Positions 47,967 through 59,420 of a stretch of DNA of 64,000 nt are shown here, piece after piece. Position 1 is the stretch's first letter. Each line of letters opens with the position of its first letter. Origin of the DNA: Boswellia sacra. Taxonomy: Eukaryota > Streptophyta > Magnoliopsida > Sapindales > Burseraceae. The DNA lies in contig SNVD02012239.1 in the NCBI GenBank assembly GCA_013180625.2, forward strand, positions 310,001-374,000, in the 5' to 3' direction. The translations under genes and the position numbers were made by a program. The notes under the pieces were generated by a model. It saw only the letters and a program-made list of their open reading frames with translations. It was not told where the DNA came from and made no database searches.

Positions 47967-49295
47967 ATGGAGATCCGTTCCATTTCCACGGAGATCATCA
48001 AACCATCTTCTCCAACCCCATCTCACTTGAGAGTTCATAAGCTTTCAGTTCTCGATCAGTTGACTCCCGATATTTACTTCTCAATACTTCTCTTCTACTC
48101 AGGACTTGCTTGGAAAAGAACCACACAAGCTTTGCAATTATCTGATCATCTCAAGAAGTCACTTTCGGAAACACTAACCTACTATTACCCTTTTGCAGGA
48201 CGAGTCAATGACGATGATAAATCTGTTAATTGTGATGACTCGGGAGCTATCTTTATCGAAGCGCAGGTGACCAACAAGATGTCTGAGATCCTCAAACAGC
48301 CCCAGATGGATATGTTAGCAAAGCTATGCCCACCCAACGTCTCCAATAACATGTTGACTAGTCAGCCCAACCTAGCTGTCCAGGTCAATTGCTTTGACTG
48401 CGGCGGGGTGGCAATTGCTGTTTGCTTTCGACATGTTGTTGCTGACGCATCAGCAGTAGCAAACTTTATCAAAAATTGGGCTGCAATTGCTCGAGGAGTT
48501 TCCGATCATCATATCACTAAAAATGATATAGTTTTCGATTGCTCCTCTATCTTTCCTCCACAGGAATTATCAGGCTTCTTGAAAAGCCTTTTTGAGAAAC
48601 ATTATTCAACGAAAGAAATTGTAAGAAAGAGGTTCACATTCGATGTAGCTAAGATTGCAGCTCTAAGAGACAAAATAAATGAGGGTTCATGTAATTTGGA
48701 CCGTCCAACACGTTTCGAGGCCGTCTCCACACTTATTTTGAGTGCTGTGATAGCTGCAATTAAAGAAAGAGACCAGTCTAGCACTTGTCCCAAGTATTTG
48801 GCTGCTTTTATTCCTGTGAATCTGCGAAAGAGAATGAACCCACCATTCCCAGAACAATGTATTGGTAACATGTACCAAGCGACACAAATAACTTGGCCTA
48901 TCGAAAAGACAACGAGTGATTATAAATGTTTAGCGGCAAAGCTTAAGGAATCGATGAAGATGATGAATGACAACTACGTGAGGAAACTTCATGAAGGTGG
49001 TGCGTATGTGGATCTTTTAAGAAAGGAAGGCAACAGTGTTAATCTAATTGGAACAGAAGTTCAGTCGTTTGGTGTTAGTGGTTGGTGTAGATTTCCATTT
49101 TATGAAGCTGATTTCGGGTGGGGAAAGCCCATGTGGGTAAGCCCTACCTTTAGGGTGGACAACAATGCAATTCTCTTAGACGCTTGCGATGGGCAAGGAA
49201 TAGAAGCTTGGGTGGGATTGTCTAAGGAAGACATGGAGAAATTTGAACAAGACCCTGGCATCATGACTTATGCTTCTTTGAATCCAAGCATATGA
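47967..49295 (+). CDS. BAHD acyltransferase, vinorine synthase-like (copy 2)
   Basis: Intact, intronless, 442 aa, with the same motif layout as copy 1: HVVAD at residues 156-160, DFGWG at 382-386, YYPFAGR at 73-79. It is about 91% identical to copy 1 with no indels. Substitutions are uneven: about 23 fall in residues 1-169, none in 170-203 and 17 after that. Residue 142, shortly before the catalytic loop, is Trp in copy 1 and Cys here, a change that could affect the acceptor pocket. Start chosen at MEIRSISTEIIKPS, with a TATA box at a suitable distance. Product likely a cytosolic acyl-CoA-dependent O-acyltransferase of specialised metabolism; substrate unknown. Confidence 0.93.
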   Translation: MEIRSISTEIIKPSSPTPSHLRVHKLSVLDQLTPDIYFSILLFYSGLAWKRTTQALQLSDHLKKSLSETLTYYYPFAGRVNDDDKSVNCDDSGAIFIEAQVTNKMSEILKQPQMDMLAKLCPPNVSNNMLTSQPNLAVQVNCFDCGGVAIAVCFRHVVADASAVANFIKNWAAIARGVSDHHITKNDIVFDCSSIFPPQELSGFLKSLFEKHYSTKEIVRKRFTFDVAKIAALRDKINEGSCNLDRPTRFEAVSTLILSAVIAAIKERDQSSTCPKYLAAFIPVNLRKRMNPPFPEQCIGNMYQATQITWPIEKTTSDYKCLAAKLKESMKMMNDNYVRKLHEGGAYVDLLRKEGNSVNLIGTEVQSFGVSGWCRFPFYEADFGWGKPMWVSPTFRVDNNAILLDACDGQGIEAWVGLSKEDMEKFEQDPGIMTYASLNPSI

Positions 49296-51289
49296 TGGAC
49301 TGTCTGCACTTTGATAGATTCAATAAGAGCCTGTTCGCTCAAACTGTGTTTTATCAGATTCCGAAGTGTTTGTTTACTTTTATCTGTAATTTTACTTTAT
49401 TGTAATTCAGTGTGATTGTAATAACGTATCATCCATACAATAATAATGATATTCTTCTCAAATGCGGATCCAAAATAGGAAACAAATTATTTGGATTTTT
49501 ATCAATGTTTGTGGAGTAGATAAGACATAATAGTGAAACAAATGATATAGTAACCTTAAATGAATGCTATATCACTTAAGATGTTGAAAATGTTGACTAC
49601 AATTTAACGTTAGGTACAGGTAGACTTTGGTGCAACATTCACTTAGGAAGTGAACGCGAAACCAGAAACCCTCTCATATATAATGATGATAACCTCTTTT
49701 GAATATGTTGAAAAAGTTTAAAGCTTATTTTGTCCTTTCAATATCTTAATTTTTTTCCTAGATAGTTATTACAATTTATCAAAATAAAATCTAACAAAAG
49801 AATATACAGATTATTAAAAATATTTCTAAAAAAAATGAACTACCTTATTTATATGTGCCCTGAGGTACACGTTATTAATACCTTGAAAATTGCATAATAT
49901 CCTCAAAAATTATATTTGGTAATCAAGAACTCGTGAGAAAAAAGTAATTTATTAACTAAAATCATTAAATATAAAGCACTTAAATAATTTTTAAAATAAA
50001 ATTATATATATAAGAGCACTACATAGTCTTGGAGGTATTAACATATACCTTAAGACTCATATTAAGACAAACTAATTAATTTTAAAAAAAAGAGCGAAAA
50101 GAGGAGAGTAATGACACTCTTAGAAGAAATATTGAGGAAAAAAAGATAACAAGACATGTAAGCAAAAAACAGGTTGTTTATGTCGTATTTCAATCCATGT
50201 ACTTTAAGGAGCTGCTTGCTTATACCCTTTTTGTGTTGAAAATGAGAATAAGCTAAAAAATGCAAACCGAAAAATGGGCTCAAGTCAATTGATACTCGCC
50301 AACAACTACCTATCTCCTATCATAAATGGTAGTTGATTGGATGTCCAGTCCTTTCGGAATGGGATTAGTCAATAAAGTATAAGTACTACTGATGCAGCAA
50401 TTTAGATAAACCTCTCATGGCAGTAGAGCAGAATTCCCTTTTCTCGCTTCTAGGTTTAGGACTTTAAATATCTTTTTCAACATATCGTTGCATGACTAAT
50501 GTTAATCAAATTTGCTTAAGCAAATTTGTAAGAGAAGGAAAGGCATAAGAAATAAAAAAAGCTCAGCCGATTGAACCAAAAAATTAAAAAAAAAGAGAAA
50601 AGAACAAAAAGAAAAAAAAAGAAAGAAAGAAAGAAAGCTTAGTTGATTGAACGAAACAATTCACTAACAAGATGAATTTGAATTATTTTTATTCGAGCTA
50701 TAGTTACAAATAAAACCCAACATAGGGTCATAACCAAAACATGACCTTCTAACAAGCTAAAAGGAGTCACGAATTATTATATAGTAGAAGAAACTACAAA
50801 CTGCATGCAACAAATTGAAAGAGAGAAATATAAGAGATGCCATCTTATCAACTAAAAAGTAATTAAGGAAGACCCAAAACGAAGATGAAGAAATTTACCC
50901 TAAAGAAATAAAAAAAAAAAATCTATCTATAGTTGTTGGTTACAGAGTAGGTGAATAACTATTACCTAGTATCAAAGACTCCCATGCATTTAGGGGAAAA
51001 ACCTTGACTTTAACATGGAACATATAAAAAAGTTAAAAGATTGTCTTTAACAATCGCTTATGTTATGATTGGTTTTACATGTATATCTAAATTCATACCA
51101 AAATTTTATAAGAAAAGAAAAATGAGATACAAACACGGAGCACTGTTAGTTATGTTATGGTCATTTCAGCAATGAAAGCCCATCGTATTCCAATAACTAA
51201 CCAGTCAGGTTCACCCAATTGCCTTCTTTATCTTGTCGCCCTCGACAGTAAATTAATGATGAGAGACTTGAATTCAACTTAATGGGCGT
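49296..51289. other. BAHD copy 2 3' flank and spacer
   Basis: AATAATAATGAT-type polyadenylation signals lie about 140 bp after the stop. Further on there is an A/G-rich microsatellite-like tract (GAAA repeats near 50600-50636). It is bracketed by two similar phrases, AGCTCAGCCGATTGAAC and AGCTTAGTTGATTGAAC. No gene recognised. Confidence 0.5.
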
Positions 51290-51298
51290 CTCCATCAC

Positions 51299-51560
51299 GA
51301 GTCGTGCTACAGTACAGCGGTTGTACTGGTATAACCGTTGTACTATAACGTATAAAAATCGTAAATGCACTTTTAAAAATCGTAATCCAACTAAAAAAAA
51401 TCGTATTTACGACTTTTACATATTTTCCATTTACGATTTTTGTACACTTTTTTACATACAACTTTTATTCATTCGTTTACGATTTTTACAACGCATTTAC
51501 GATTTTTGCACACATGAACAGTGGCTGTACCGGTACAGCCACTGTACCGTAGTTTTTTCC
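51299..51560 (+). mobile_element. MULE-type MITE, left member of an inverted pair
   Basis: 262 bp, flanked by a 9-bp duplication with one mismatch (CTCCATCAC 51290-51298, GTCCATCAC 51561-51569). Its ends carry imperfect inverted repeats around CTACAGTACAGCGG and CTACGGTACAGTGG. A perfect 28-bp palindrome centred on ACCGGT lies at 51518-51545. The middle contains several TTTACGATTTTT motifs in both orientations. Confidence 0.85.
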
Positions 51561-51602
51561 GTCCATCACCTAACAAGCTAGACTTTTCTTCTGCATCCTC
51601 GT

Positions 51603-51864
51603 GGGAAAAACTACGGTACAGTGGCTGTACCGGTGCAGTCACAGTTCATGTGTGCAAAAATCGTAAATGCGTTGTAAAAATCGTAAACGAATGAATAAAA
51701 GTTGTATGTAAAAAAGTGTACAAAAGTCGTAAATGGAAAATATGTAAAAGTCGTAAATACGATTTTTTTCAGTTGGATTACGATTTTTAAAAGTGCATTT
51801 ACGATTTTTATACGTTACAGTACAACGGCTGTACCGATACAGCCGCTGTACTATAGCACGACTC
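51603..51864 (-). mobile_element. MULE-type MITE, right member of an inverted pair
   Basis: Also 262 bp, the inverted copy of the left member, with its own exact 9-bp duplication CATCCTCGT (51594-51602, 51865-51873). Together with the left copy it forms a hairpin with roughly 260-bp arms and a 42-bp loop of host DNA. Confidence 0.87.
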
Positions 51865-51959
51865 CATCCTCGTATGATCTTTCAGTATATGCCTTTCTAC
51901 GTTAGTTGGGTCCTATTGGCTAGGTCGACAAATCCCTTCAACATTAAAGAGAAAGTTTT

Positions 51960-52440
51960 GCCCACAATCACTGCACATACGACAATCAATTATGTGACAT
52001 TCCATCAACATAATGTACAATACAATTTACCAAGCTGCATATGTAACATGATTTTTTTTTTTTTTAAACACCATTGGGTGAAGCATCAGATACATTACTA
52101 GAGCTACATGACCATCTAATGGTGCTCAGGAGACCAATAAATTACTAAGCAATACCATAACCACTGTCTTGTACACATAGCATTTATATATCCATCAAAT
52201 TGATAGTGCTTCTTCAGTTCTTCCCTTGCTGCTGTAAGTTCTCTTCGGTTTAGCATTACTCAGAAGGCAACGGGAAGCTTCATATATAAGAAGAGAGGGT
52301 AAGTGTATATAACAATATTGCACATGATTGAAATATTCACCTTATGACATGTAGATTATCTAAATAATTAATGCCTTTTATTTTGTGTTAAAATAATTAT
52401 ATTAAATATATTATAAATTATTGCTAATACATAAAGCCTT
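51960..52440 (-). repeat. Dispersed repeat with poly-T tract (copy 2)
   Basis: The counterpart of 44030-44275. Here about 150 extra bases lie between the ACTAGAGCTACATGA block and the CCTTTTATTTTGT block. Confidence 0.5.
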
Positions 52441-52599
52441 GATGAATTAATACTGTTAGGACTCTAAAATTATAACAATTATTTTATCAAGGTTATTTAT
52501 TTATTGATAGATGAATAATTAACTAATTTAAGAAGATTTTTACGTTTTAATTATTTTTAATGTATTATTTTTTAGTTTTCTAACAAGATCCGTGATATA

Positions 52600-53262
52600 T
52601 GTGTTATACATAAAAAACAATGGATCAATATGGTCAAAAAGTTAACGGATTACATGAAGTTATTTCTTCTATACATTATAGAAATCCAATTGATATTGAA
52701 CACTTTTCGATTTATCCTAGTGAAAATGATGCAGTACTGATAGAATTGCCTATTAATGAAGAGATTATTGAAGGAGCAATGGATATGTTGGTTAATGATA
52801 AACATGATCTAGATGATAGTTGTGTTTTAGTAAATATTTTTCAAAAGAGATTATTCAAGCAATAGTAACCTTAAATAACTCCATGCTACAACATAAAAAT
52901 ATATAACAAATATGGTGTATGCTTTGCAAAAAATTAAATAGAAGGTTGAGTTTAATTTAGATAGAAAGGAAAAAAAAAAATTTAGATGCATATTTTGAAA
53001 AAGAGCAGACCAATTGAGAAACTAGAATTTGTTAAGATAAATCGTCTTAATATTATGAATTTATATGTTATTTATGCAATATATTTGATCAACTATTAAA
53101 TTATATTTTCATTGGGACCTAAAAGATTTGAAAAAAAATTATCATATTATGCATTTAATGAATTTATTAATTTAACACATATATTCGAGCCGGGACTAAA
53201 AGATTTTATTATTTAATTGAGATTATTAATTTATCAAACATTCATTTATCGAGGTTTTACTG
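52600..53262 (+). mobile_element. Pogo/Tigger-type transposon relic
   Basis: A frame at 52620-52865 (MDQYGQKVNGLHEVISSIHY, IDIEHFSIYPSENDAVLIEL, PINEEIIEG) and, after a stop, AIVTLNNSMLQHKN with a following VYALQK-like part, match the C-terminal region of plant pogo/Tigger DDE proteins. The right end TTTATCGAGGTTTTACTG followed by TA (53263-53264) is the typical terminus of plant pogo elements, whose usual 5' end is CAGTAAAACCTC. The left end and the catalytic domain are missing. Confidence 0.65.
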
Positions 53263-53502
53263 TAGATAGCATCTTCACCGGTTACTAGCCTCCCCTTTAA
53301 ACGTTATTAATACCATTAACTGCTATTAGTAGAATGGGAGGAAGCATTTATCTGTCTCTCTCAAAGTCAACAATTAACATGTATGTAAAGGGTGCTTGAA
53401 TTGAAGAAAGATGCTCCAGGCTTGAGTTTTGCTCTATGTCACGTTTTCTCTCCATCTTTCATCACTCTAATTCTTGATTTTCTATTGCATGTGCTTTATT
53501 CA

Positions 53503-53527
53503 TCTCTCTCTCTCTCTCTCTCTCTCT
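53503..53527. repeat. (TC)n microsatellite
   Basis: About twelve TC dinucleotides, upstream of the third BAHD gene. Confidence 0.9.
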
Positions 53528-54646
53528 TTGCCATTTGCATATCTCATTTACTTAGTTTCATTTCACTTGCTTAATTTCATTTGTTTATATTTTACTTAAT
53601 TGCTTTCGGTCTGAACGTTGATATCATTTATATTTATTTTATATTCGTATCTTAATCTAACTTAAATACTACTTTATATCATATAGATTTGTATCTTAAA
53701 TAAAACTCTAACATAGAGGTCCGTACCATTTCTACAGAGATAATCAAACCATCTTCTTCAACCCCATCTCACTTGAGACATCATTGTTATGCAAAATCGG
53801 TAAGTATACAGAATTGAAACATGTAATAAAGTGATAAGTAGAGTATCGTTCTCACGATGACTGTGTTACTAGCTACCAAACTGTATCTATCTCTAATTTT
53901 GTTTGAACAATAAAATTTAAATGGCAATTCAATTCAACTAAATAAACTAAATAACTAAATAAAATTAAGCAAATAAATAAGAATGAATAACACTAAACTA
54001 AAGTTATAAAAATCTAATGAACAAAGATCTAGAGTATTAGATTTCACCTAAGTTATCTACTCTAACATTTCAATTCAATAAGATCAATATTTATTCACCT
54101 CATTGCCAACCAATTTTACTAATGTATTTGTTAATTTTTCTCAGCAAAAACAATGTATGTTTATAAAGAGAATTACATTTCTGTCAATTCTAACAACCTA
54201 TTAACACCAATTAAGCACAAGAAAATCCACATGGTTGCATAAACCACATTCATATCTTTATTGCATGTCAATTTATGACAAATTAATTAAAGACTAATAT
54301 AAATTAACTTCTCAGTTTAATTTATACCTCGAATCATGCAAAAGGTGATCAAGCTTCCAAAAGCATAAAGATTATAATTAATTTACTTAACAAAATTGAA
54401 TAAAAATCCACTACAAAAAAATTCCTCATATATGTCAGTTTTCCACCCTCATGTATATGGATACATGCCGGTTTCAATATGACATTTATGGACCTGACGT
54501 GTATTCTATACATGTCGGTTGGTCAAACCGACACAAATTTGTGTTGATTCCTTTTTGTCGGTCTCTTGTCTGGTAAAAACCGATATGTATCTTAGCTATT
54601 TGGCAACATAAGATGAGGTTTTATAAGTGACAAGTTGTCCTAATAG

Positions 54647-54978
54647 TATGTGAGTGTTAAAAACCGACATGTATTTGTTAATAATGGGCTGACAACCGGC
54701 TCAGCCCAGTATTATATGTGAGTGTTAAGAACCGACATGTATTTGTTAATAATGGGCTGACAACCGGCCCAGCCCAGTATTATATGTGAGTGTTAAAAAC
54801 CAACATGTATTTGTTAATACTGGGCTGATATCGGCCCGGCCCAGTATCATATGTGAGTGTTATAAACCGACATGTATTTGTTAATACTGGGCTGATACCG
54901 GCCCAGTATTATATGTGAGTGTTAAAAACCGACATGTATTTGTTATTAGAAATATATAATACTGGGTTGATACCGGCC
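54647..54978. repeat. Subterminal tandem repeat, 62-68-bp unit, five copies
   Basis: Units begin TATGTGAGTGTTAAAAACCG at 54647, 54715, 54783, 54850 and 54912. Each contains ACATGTATTTGTTAATA and, usually, TGGGCTGA followed by a CCGGCCCAGCCCAGTAT-type palindromic block. Confidence 0.9.
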
Positions 54979-54998
54979 CTTTGCTTGCATCAGCCCAG

Positions 54999-55001
<3 letters not shown>

Positions 55002-55043
<42 letters not shown>
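55002..55043. repeat. (TA)n microsatellite
   Basis: About 21 TA dinucleotides at the end of the subterminal array. Confidence 0.9.
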
Positions 55044-55047
<4 letters not shown>

Positions 55048-55747
55048 TTGTTTAAATACTATTTTGCTGTAAAATGATGAGAGATGAAATGGTTAGAACA
55101 TGTTATGATAATCTATCCCATTTCCAAAAATGGACATAAAAAAGTTTTACAAGTTTGCAAAATGAAAACATTAAGCAAAATGAAAGCAATGCAACACCAT
55201 GACAGCAATGATTAACACATTGCAGATCTTTTTCTTTTCTTCTTCTTCTTCTCTTTTCTTTTCCTTTTTTTTTAAGGTTTACTCAATTGAAATAAGATGT
55301 TGAGAGCATAAACTCAAGATTCAGGAAATTTTTGTGCCATATTCCAGCTTAACAGTTATGAATTGCAACTGCAGGTTTTTTTATTTTCCTATTATTGTAT
55401 TTTACAGTAAAAAGAGTAAATATGTTAATGACGAAGAAGAAATACAAAACTAGACCAAGTGTCCACAAAAACAAAGCCTGTAGATGGGACTAAAAGCTAC
55501 ACATTAATGTATGATGTATGTGATCTAACTTGATCTAAGCCTATGTGCATGTTAACATTGTAAAAGAAAGCAGAAAAGCTATAGATATTAAGTGAACTCC
55601 CAAGAAAAGAGAAATATGAAGAAAAAATCCCACTATTAAGCTGCAAATATTCTGTTTTCATACAAGTACATCTAACATCAAATCCACCTTAAAGGATCCA
55701 CAATTTCAAGCTTTTAAGGGTTAATAACATCAAGATAGAAGACAAAC
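55044..55747. other. CACTA no. 3 interior, no gene seen
   Basis: AT-rich, with a CTTCTTCTTCTTCTCTTTTC tract near 55238. It could be intron sequence captured together with the neighbouring prolyl-oligopeptidase exon. Confidence 0.35.
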
Positions 55748-55887
55748 CTTGTCATTTTGCTTTTAGAACTAACAAACAAATACTTCTTGCTCTCAGAAGC
55801 TGAAAGACCAAGATAATAAGTGTCATCCCTCTCATGATAAAGGCAGGTGTCACTCGCCTGCTCTGCACCCAACTTATGTAACCACAC
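55748..55887 (-). pseudogene. Captured prolyl-oligopeptidase (oligopeptidase B-like) exon
   Basis: Minus strand, bounded by AG at the acceptor side and GTTTGT at the donor side. It reads VWLHKLGAEQASDTCLYHER, then DDTYYLGLSASESKKYLFVS and SKSKMTR without a stop. This resembles the beta-propeller part of plant S9A oligopeptidase B/protease 2 genes (VWKHKLGTEQSSDTCLYHEKDD). It is a single exon with flanking intron-like DNA, so it was captured as genomic DNA. No catalytic residues are included. Confidence 0.78.
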
Positions 55888-56616
55888 CTGTTATTAATTA
55901 TCAACTCAAACAATTACTAAAACTAGCTAAGAAGAGGCCTGATCCAAATATTACAGTTCCATGCTCCATGCAAAAAGTCAATAGTCGACGATACACACAT
56001 ACACAGACACAAAGATAATCATTTGACTGATATAAAAAACAAAGAATTTTTATGTAAAATATAATTTATAAAAGTTGAAGAGGCAAAACAAAACAATATT
56101 ATAAAAGAGAATCCACAATAAAGAACCAAGGTTTCAAGAAATTGGAGCATAGCTAAAATAAGTCTCAAAATTCCAACAATCACCAAACGGGCACTCCCAA
56201 CGACATAATCACTTCAAGAAGACTTCATAAAAACAAAACTTTGTTAACAAGGACGTATGAATTTGTAGTATCAGACACAATAAGTCATGGAAGGAGCACG
56301 CCATTGCCCCCAAAAATGCCAGCAATCCAGAAAACTAATCATAGTGAGTGACAAAAAGAAAAAGCTGATAAATGGTTTGCAAAAGATGCTCTAAAATTTT
56401 GGGACTGAAAGTTTGCAACCTAAACAAAAGTTCTAAAATTTAAGTGAACATGAATGGGATGGGAGAGAAACATGTGCAAAATTCTTAATCCAAATCAAAT
56501 TTTAGATACGAGAAAGAAAATTTCATTGCCAATCTCCCTTTACAGACCACCCATGATGTTTATGTCATCCCATAATTAAGAAAATTCCCTAGCTTGATGT
56601 AGGGTACTCCATGTTT
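55888..56616. other. CACTA no. 3 interior, no gene seen
   Basis: No frame or repeat recognised; possibly intron sequence of the captured protease gene. Confidence 0.35.
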
Positions 56617-56890
56617 ATTTTCAACCTTTGCCATTCTCAATGATAACTAGTCATTTTCAAGAATTTATTTTCACATTTCTACCCATCAAATTCACACATC
56701 ACAAACACTTCTATTAACAATTAAAAAAATTATAAAATGAAGATTTAAACATTTTCAACCTCTATCATTCTCAACGATAACTAGTCGTTTTTTAAGAATT
56801 TATTTTCACATTTTTACCTGTCAATTTCAGGCATCACAAACACTTTTATTAACAATTAAAAAATTATAAAAATCAAGATTTAAATATTTT
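56617..56890. repeat. Two-copy tandem duplication, about 135-bp unit
   Basis: The block from TTTTCAACCTTTGCCATTCT to AAGATTTAAACA is repeated immediately as TTTTCAACCTCTATCATTCT to AAGATTTAAATA, with about 85-90% identity by eye. A (TG)n microsatellite follows at about 56989-57026. Confidence 0.85.
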
Positions 56891-57599
56891 AAACCCTAAA
56901 AATCAAATTGAAAATCATAAATAACTAAACCCAAGTTGATTGCGTTTCAGCTTCTTTAAACCTTCTTCAAATGTTGAGTGCTATAAATGTGAGTGTGTGT
57001 ATGTGTGTGTGTGTGTGTGTATGTGTAACTGAAAAGAATGGCTTCTATGTATGTTTTGAGTGTTGTTTGAATAACCAAATGGGATTTTGGTTCGTGAAGT
57101 GAAGGAAGGAAGAAAATAATTTTCTTTATTTATTAAGGAAATTAGGGTAATTTCTCAAGCAAAGGGTCATGGAATCTAAATTTTAAGAAACAAGATCAAA
57201 TTTCAATTGCACCCCTTATTTTTGGTCCATTCTGTTTTAGTTCTTTCGTAACTTAAAGCATTTTAATTTAGATGCATTTTCCTTTCCACAAAGTTCTAAA
57301 ACTAACAAAAGAAAACCGATCTTCATCTCTATCCTATCGGAAACCCATATTTCAGCCATTCAGAACAGCACCTGAAAGCTATTTCTCCTCAATATTATTA
57401 ATAAATATCTTTTATTATATATTTCATAAAATAGATGCAGAATTTTTAAAAAGAAAAAAAAAACACAGAATACTAGAATATAAAATCTCCAAATCCAAAT
57501 TCCAACAATTGAGGTTTCTCCTATAACTTAAAACTATCTTTCATTCCCTTCAATCAAACTAGCAGTCAAAGAAAAGAAGCAGGAAAGAAGATCTCCATG

Positions 57600-59420
57600 A
57601 ACTTGCCGGCAAAGAGGATGTTAACTTGTATCTTTATATCTAAAGTATTTAGTGGAGTGTTATTTCTTATTTTCTTAGCCAAATAATAATGTTAAGTCAA
57701 GAATAGAGAACGAAATTGAAATACCATAATACTTCAGCATACCTTCTTTTAAACTTTTCTTGACAATCACCAGAATTTTTTTTCTTTAATTTGAAACAAT
57801 CGCCACTCAATTAATTTGAAAAAATCTGCAGAGAACTACAGAATAATCAATTAGAGCATTATCAAACATCTTAATCAAGAAATTGCATGCTATTTATTAA
57901 AAATTTCTAATTTCTTTCTCAATCTTGCACCCTTAATTAATTTTTCCCATTTAGTTATGTTATATATGTCACGTTAAAATAAATATATAATACTATGAAA
58001 GTTAATGAAGGAAAACATATGCATAACACTCTAGCAAAATGAAATAAACAAAAGAGTAATTTCTATGACCCATATGTGTAATCATGCTCAAAACAAAACA
58101 GTCTTGACTCCTGAAACTGTATATTTAGATATTATTTTATTGATTAGCTTTTAGTTATTATTAATTTTAGAACACATTTACTAGATTGTGTTATAGTTTG
58201 TACATTTATATTTAATATAATTTGCTTTTACCCTTTATTTGAGGTTAATTTCCATAGTTTAGAGAATAATTAAGTTCAAATATCATAATTAGCCTTACCT
58301 ATCAAATTGTAGAATGTGTTATCCTCAACTTGTATTTTTAGATGAGGTATTGAGAAGAGTGTTATCTCTTGACTTCTTATAAGCTAAATAATAATGGTAC
58401 GTCAAGAACAAAGAGTAAAATTGATATATAACTAAAGAGTTTACAGTAGTTAATTAGTACTTTTTTCGCAACCCTTTTGTTAAACTTTACTTGACAATCA
58501 CCAGAAACTTCTTTTCTACTTTAATTTGAAACAATCGCAAGACAATCAATTTAAAATAACTTGCAGAGAACTACAAAATAGTCAATTAAACATCTCAATT
58601 GCCCAATTGCACACTATTAAGGAAACAAGTCCTAAAATCTTTTGCCATTCTTTTATCTTAATTAATTTTCCTTTTATTCCTAGAAAAGCAAACAGAAATG
58701 CCCGAAAGTTAATGAAAGATTAATTAACATACATAATACTCTGTTAAGAACAAAATAATCAAAAGAAAAATACTAAGAACCAGTAACTATTTCTACATAT
58801 AATTGTAGCATTACTCAAAACAAAATTATTTTGACTTCTTCAACTATTGACAAAGTAATTTAATCTCTAAATATAATATGAATTTTTATAATTTATTTTA
58901 TTCTTTTACATTTGCTTTCTTATTATTTAACTTTGTAACATATATGTACCAATCTGCACAAACAGTTTGTATATATATCTAATATAAATGGTATCAAAGT
59001 TCATTTATCTAGGCTTGATTGGGAGGATGCTCATAAGCCAGCCCGGTTATAGTGCAAAGTCTTGATAAATGTATCATAGTTAATATTTGACTTATTGTGA
59101 AAAAGAGAGTTGGTTATGGGAAGAATTTTATGATGAGCAATGAAAAAAATAATGGAATTTTTCCTTTATAACTAATACACAATCAAGAAATTACTAATGC
59201 TTCATTGGGTAGATAATTCAATGATCGCCACAATTTCACAAAGATTAATTTAATACCTTGTTTTTTTAGGGAATTGACAAAAGAACCGCACTCACCACTT
59301 TTTTTTCTTTTCTGGATGAAACAATTGCCACACAGCTAATTTGAAACAATCTGCAAATCAAATTACAAAATAGCCTATCATTAAGACATTACCAAAGTAT
59401 TCCGATAGATTGATTTTTGT
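57600..59420. repeat. Diverged three-copy repeat, spaced about 750-800 bp
   Basis: A block built from TTGACAATCACCAGAA, TTTAATTTGAAACAATCGC, a CTGCAGAGAACTACA-like phrase and AAATAGTCAATTA occurs near 57750-57850, 58490-58590 and, most decayed, 59270-59390. Neighbouring phrases such as GTCAAGAATAGAGAACG/GTCAAGAACAAAGAGTA are also shared by the first two copies. Non-coding. Confidence 0.7.

Noticed and set aside
50062..50283. 73-codon minus-strand frame between BAHD copy 2 and the MITE pair
   Set aside because: AT-rich spacer translation without motif, homologous block or promoter context.
51299..51864. A single foldback transposon
   Set aside because: Separate 9-bp duplications around each half show two insertions in opposite orientation.
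51279..51905. Open frames on both strands in the MITE pair
   Set aside because: They follow the inverted repeat exactly, so the two frames are mirror translations of the same non-coding MITE.
54647..54978. CRISPR-like regular repeat array
   Set aside because: Tandem units are contiguous without unique spacers and sit at a CACTA subterminus in a plant genome. It is not CRISPR.
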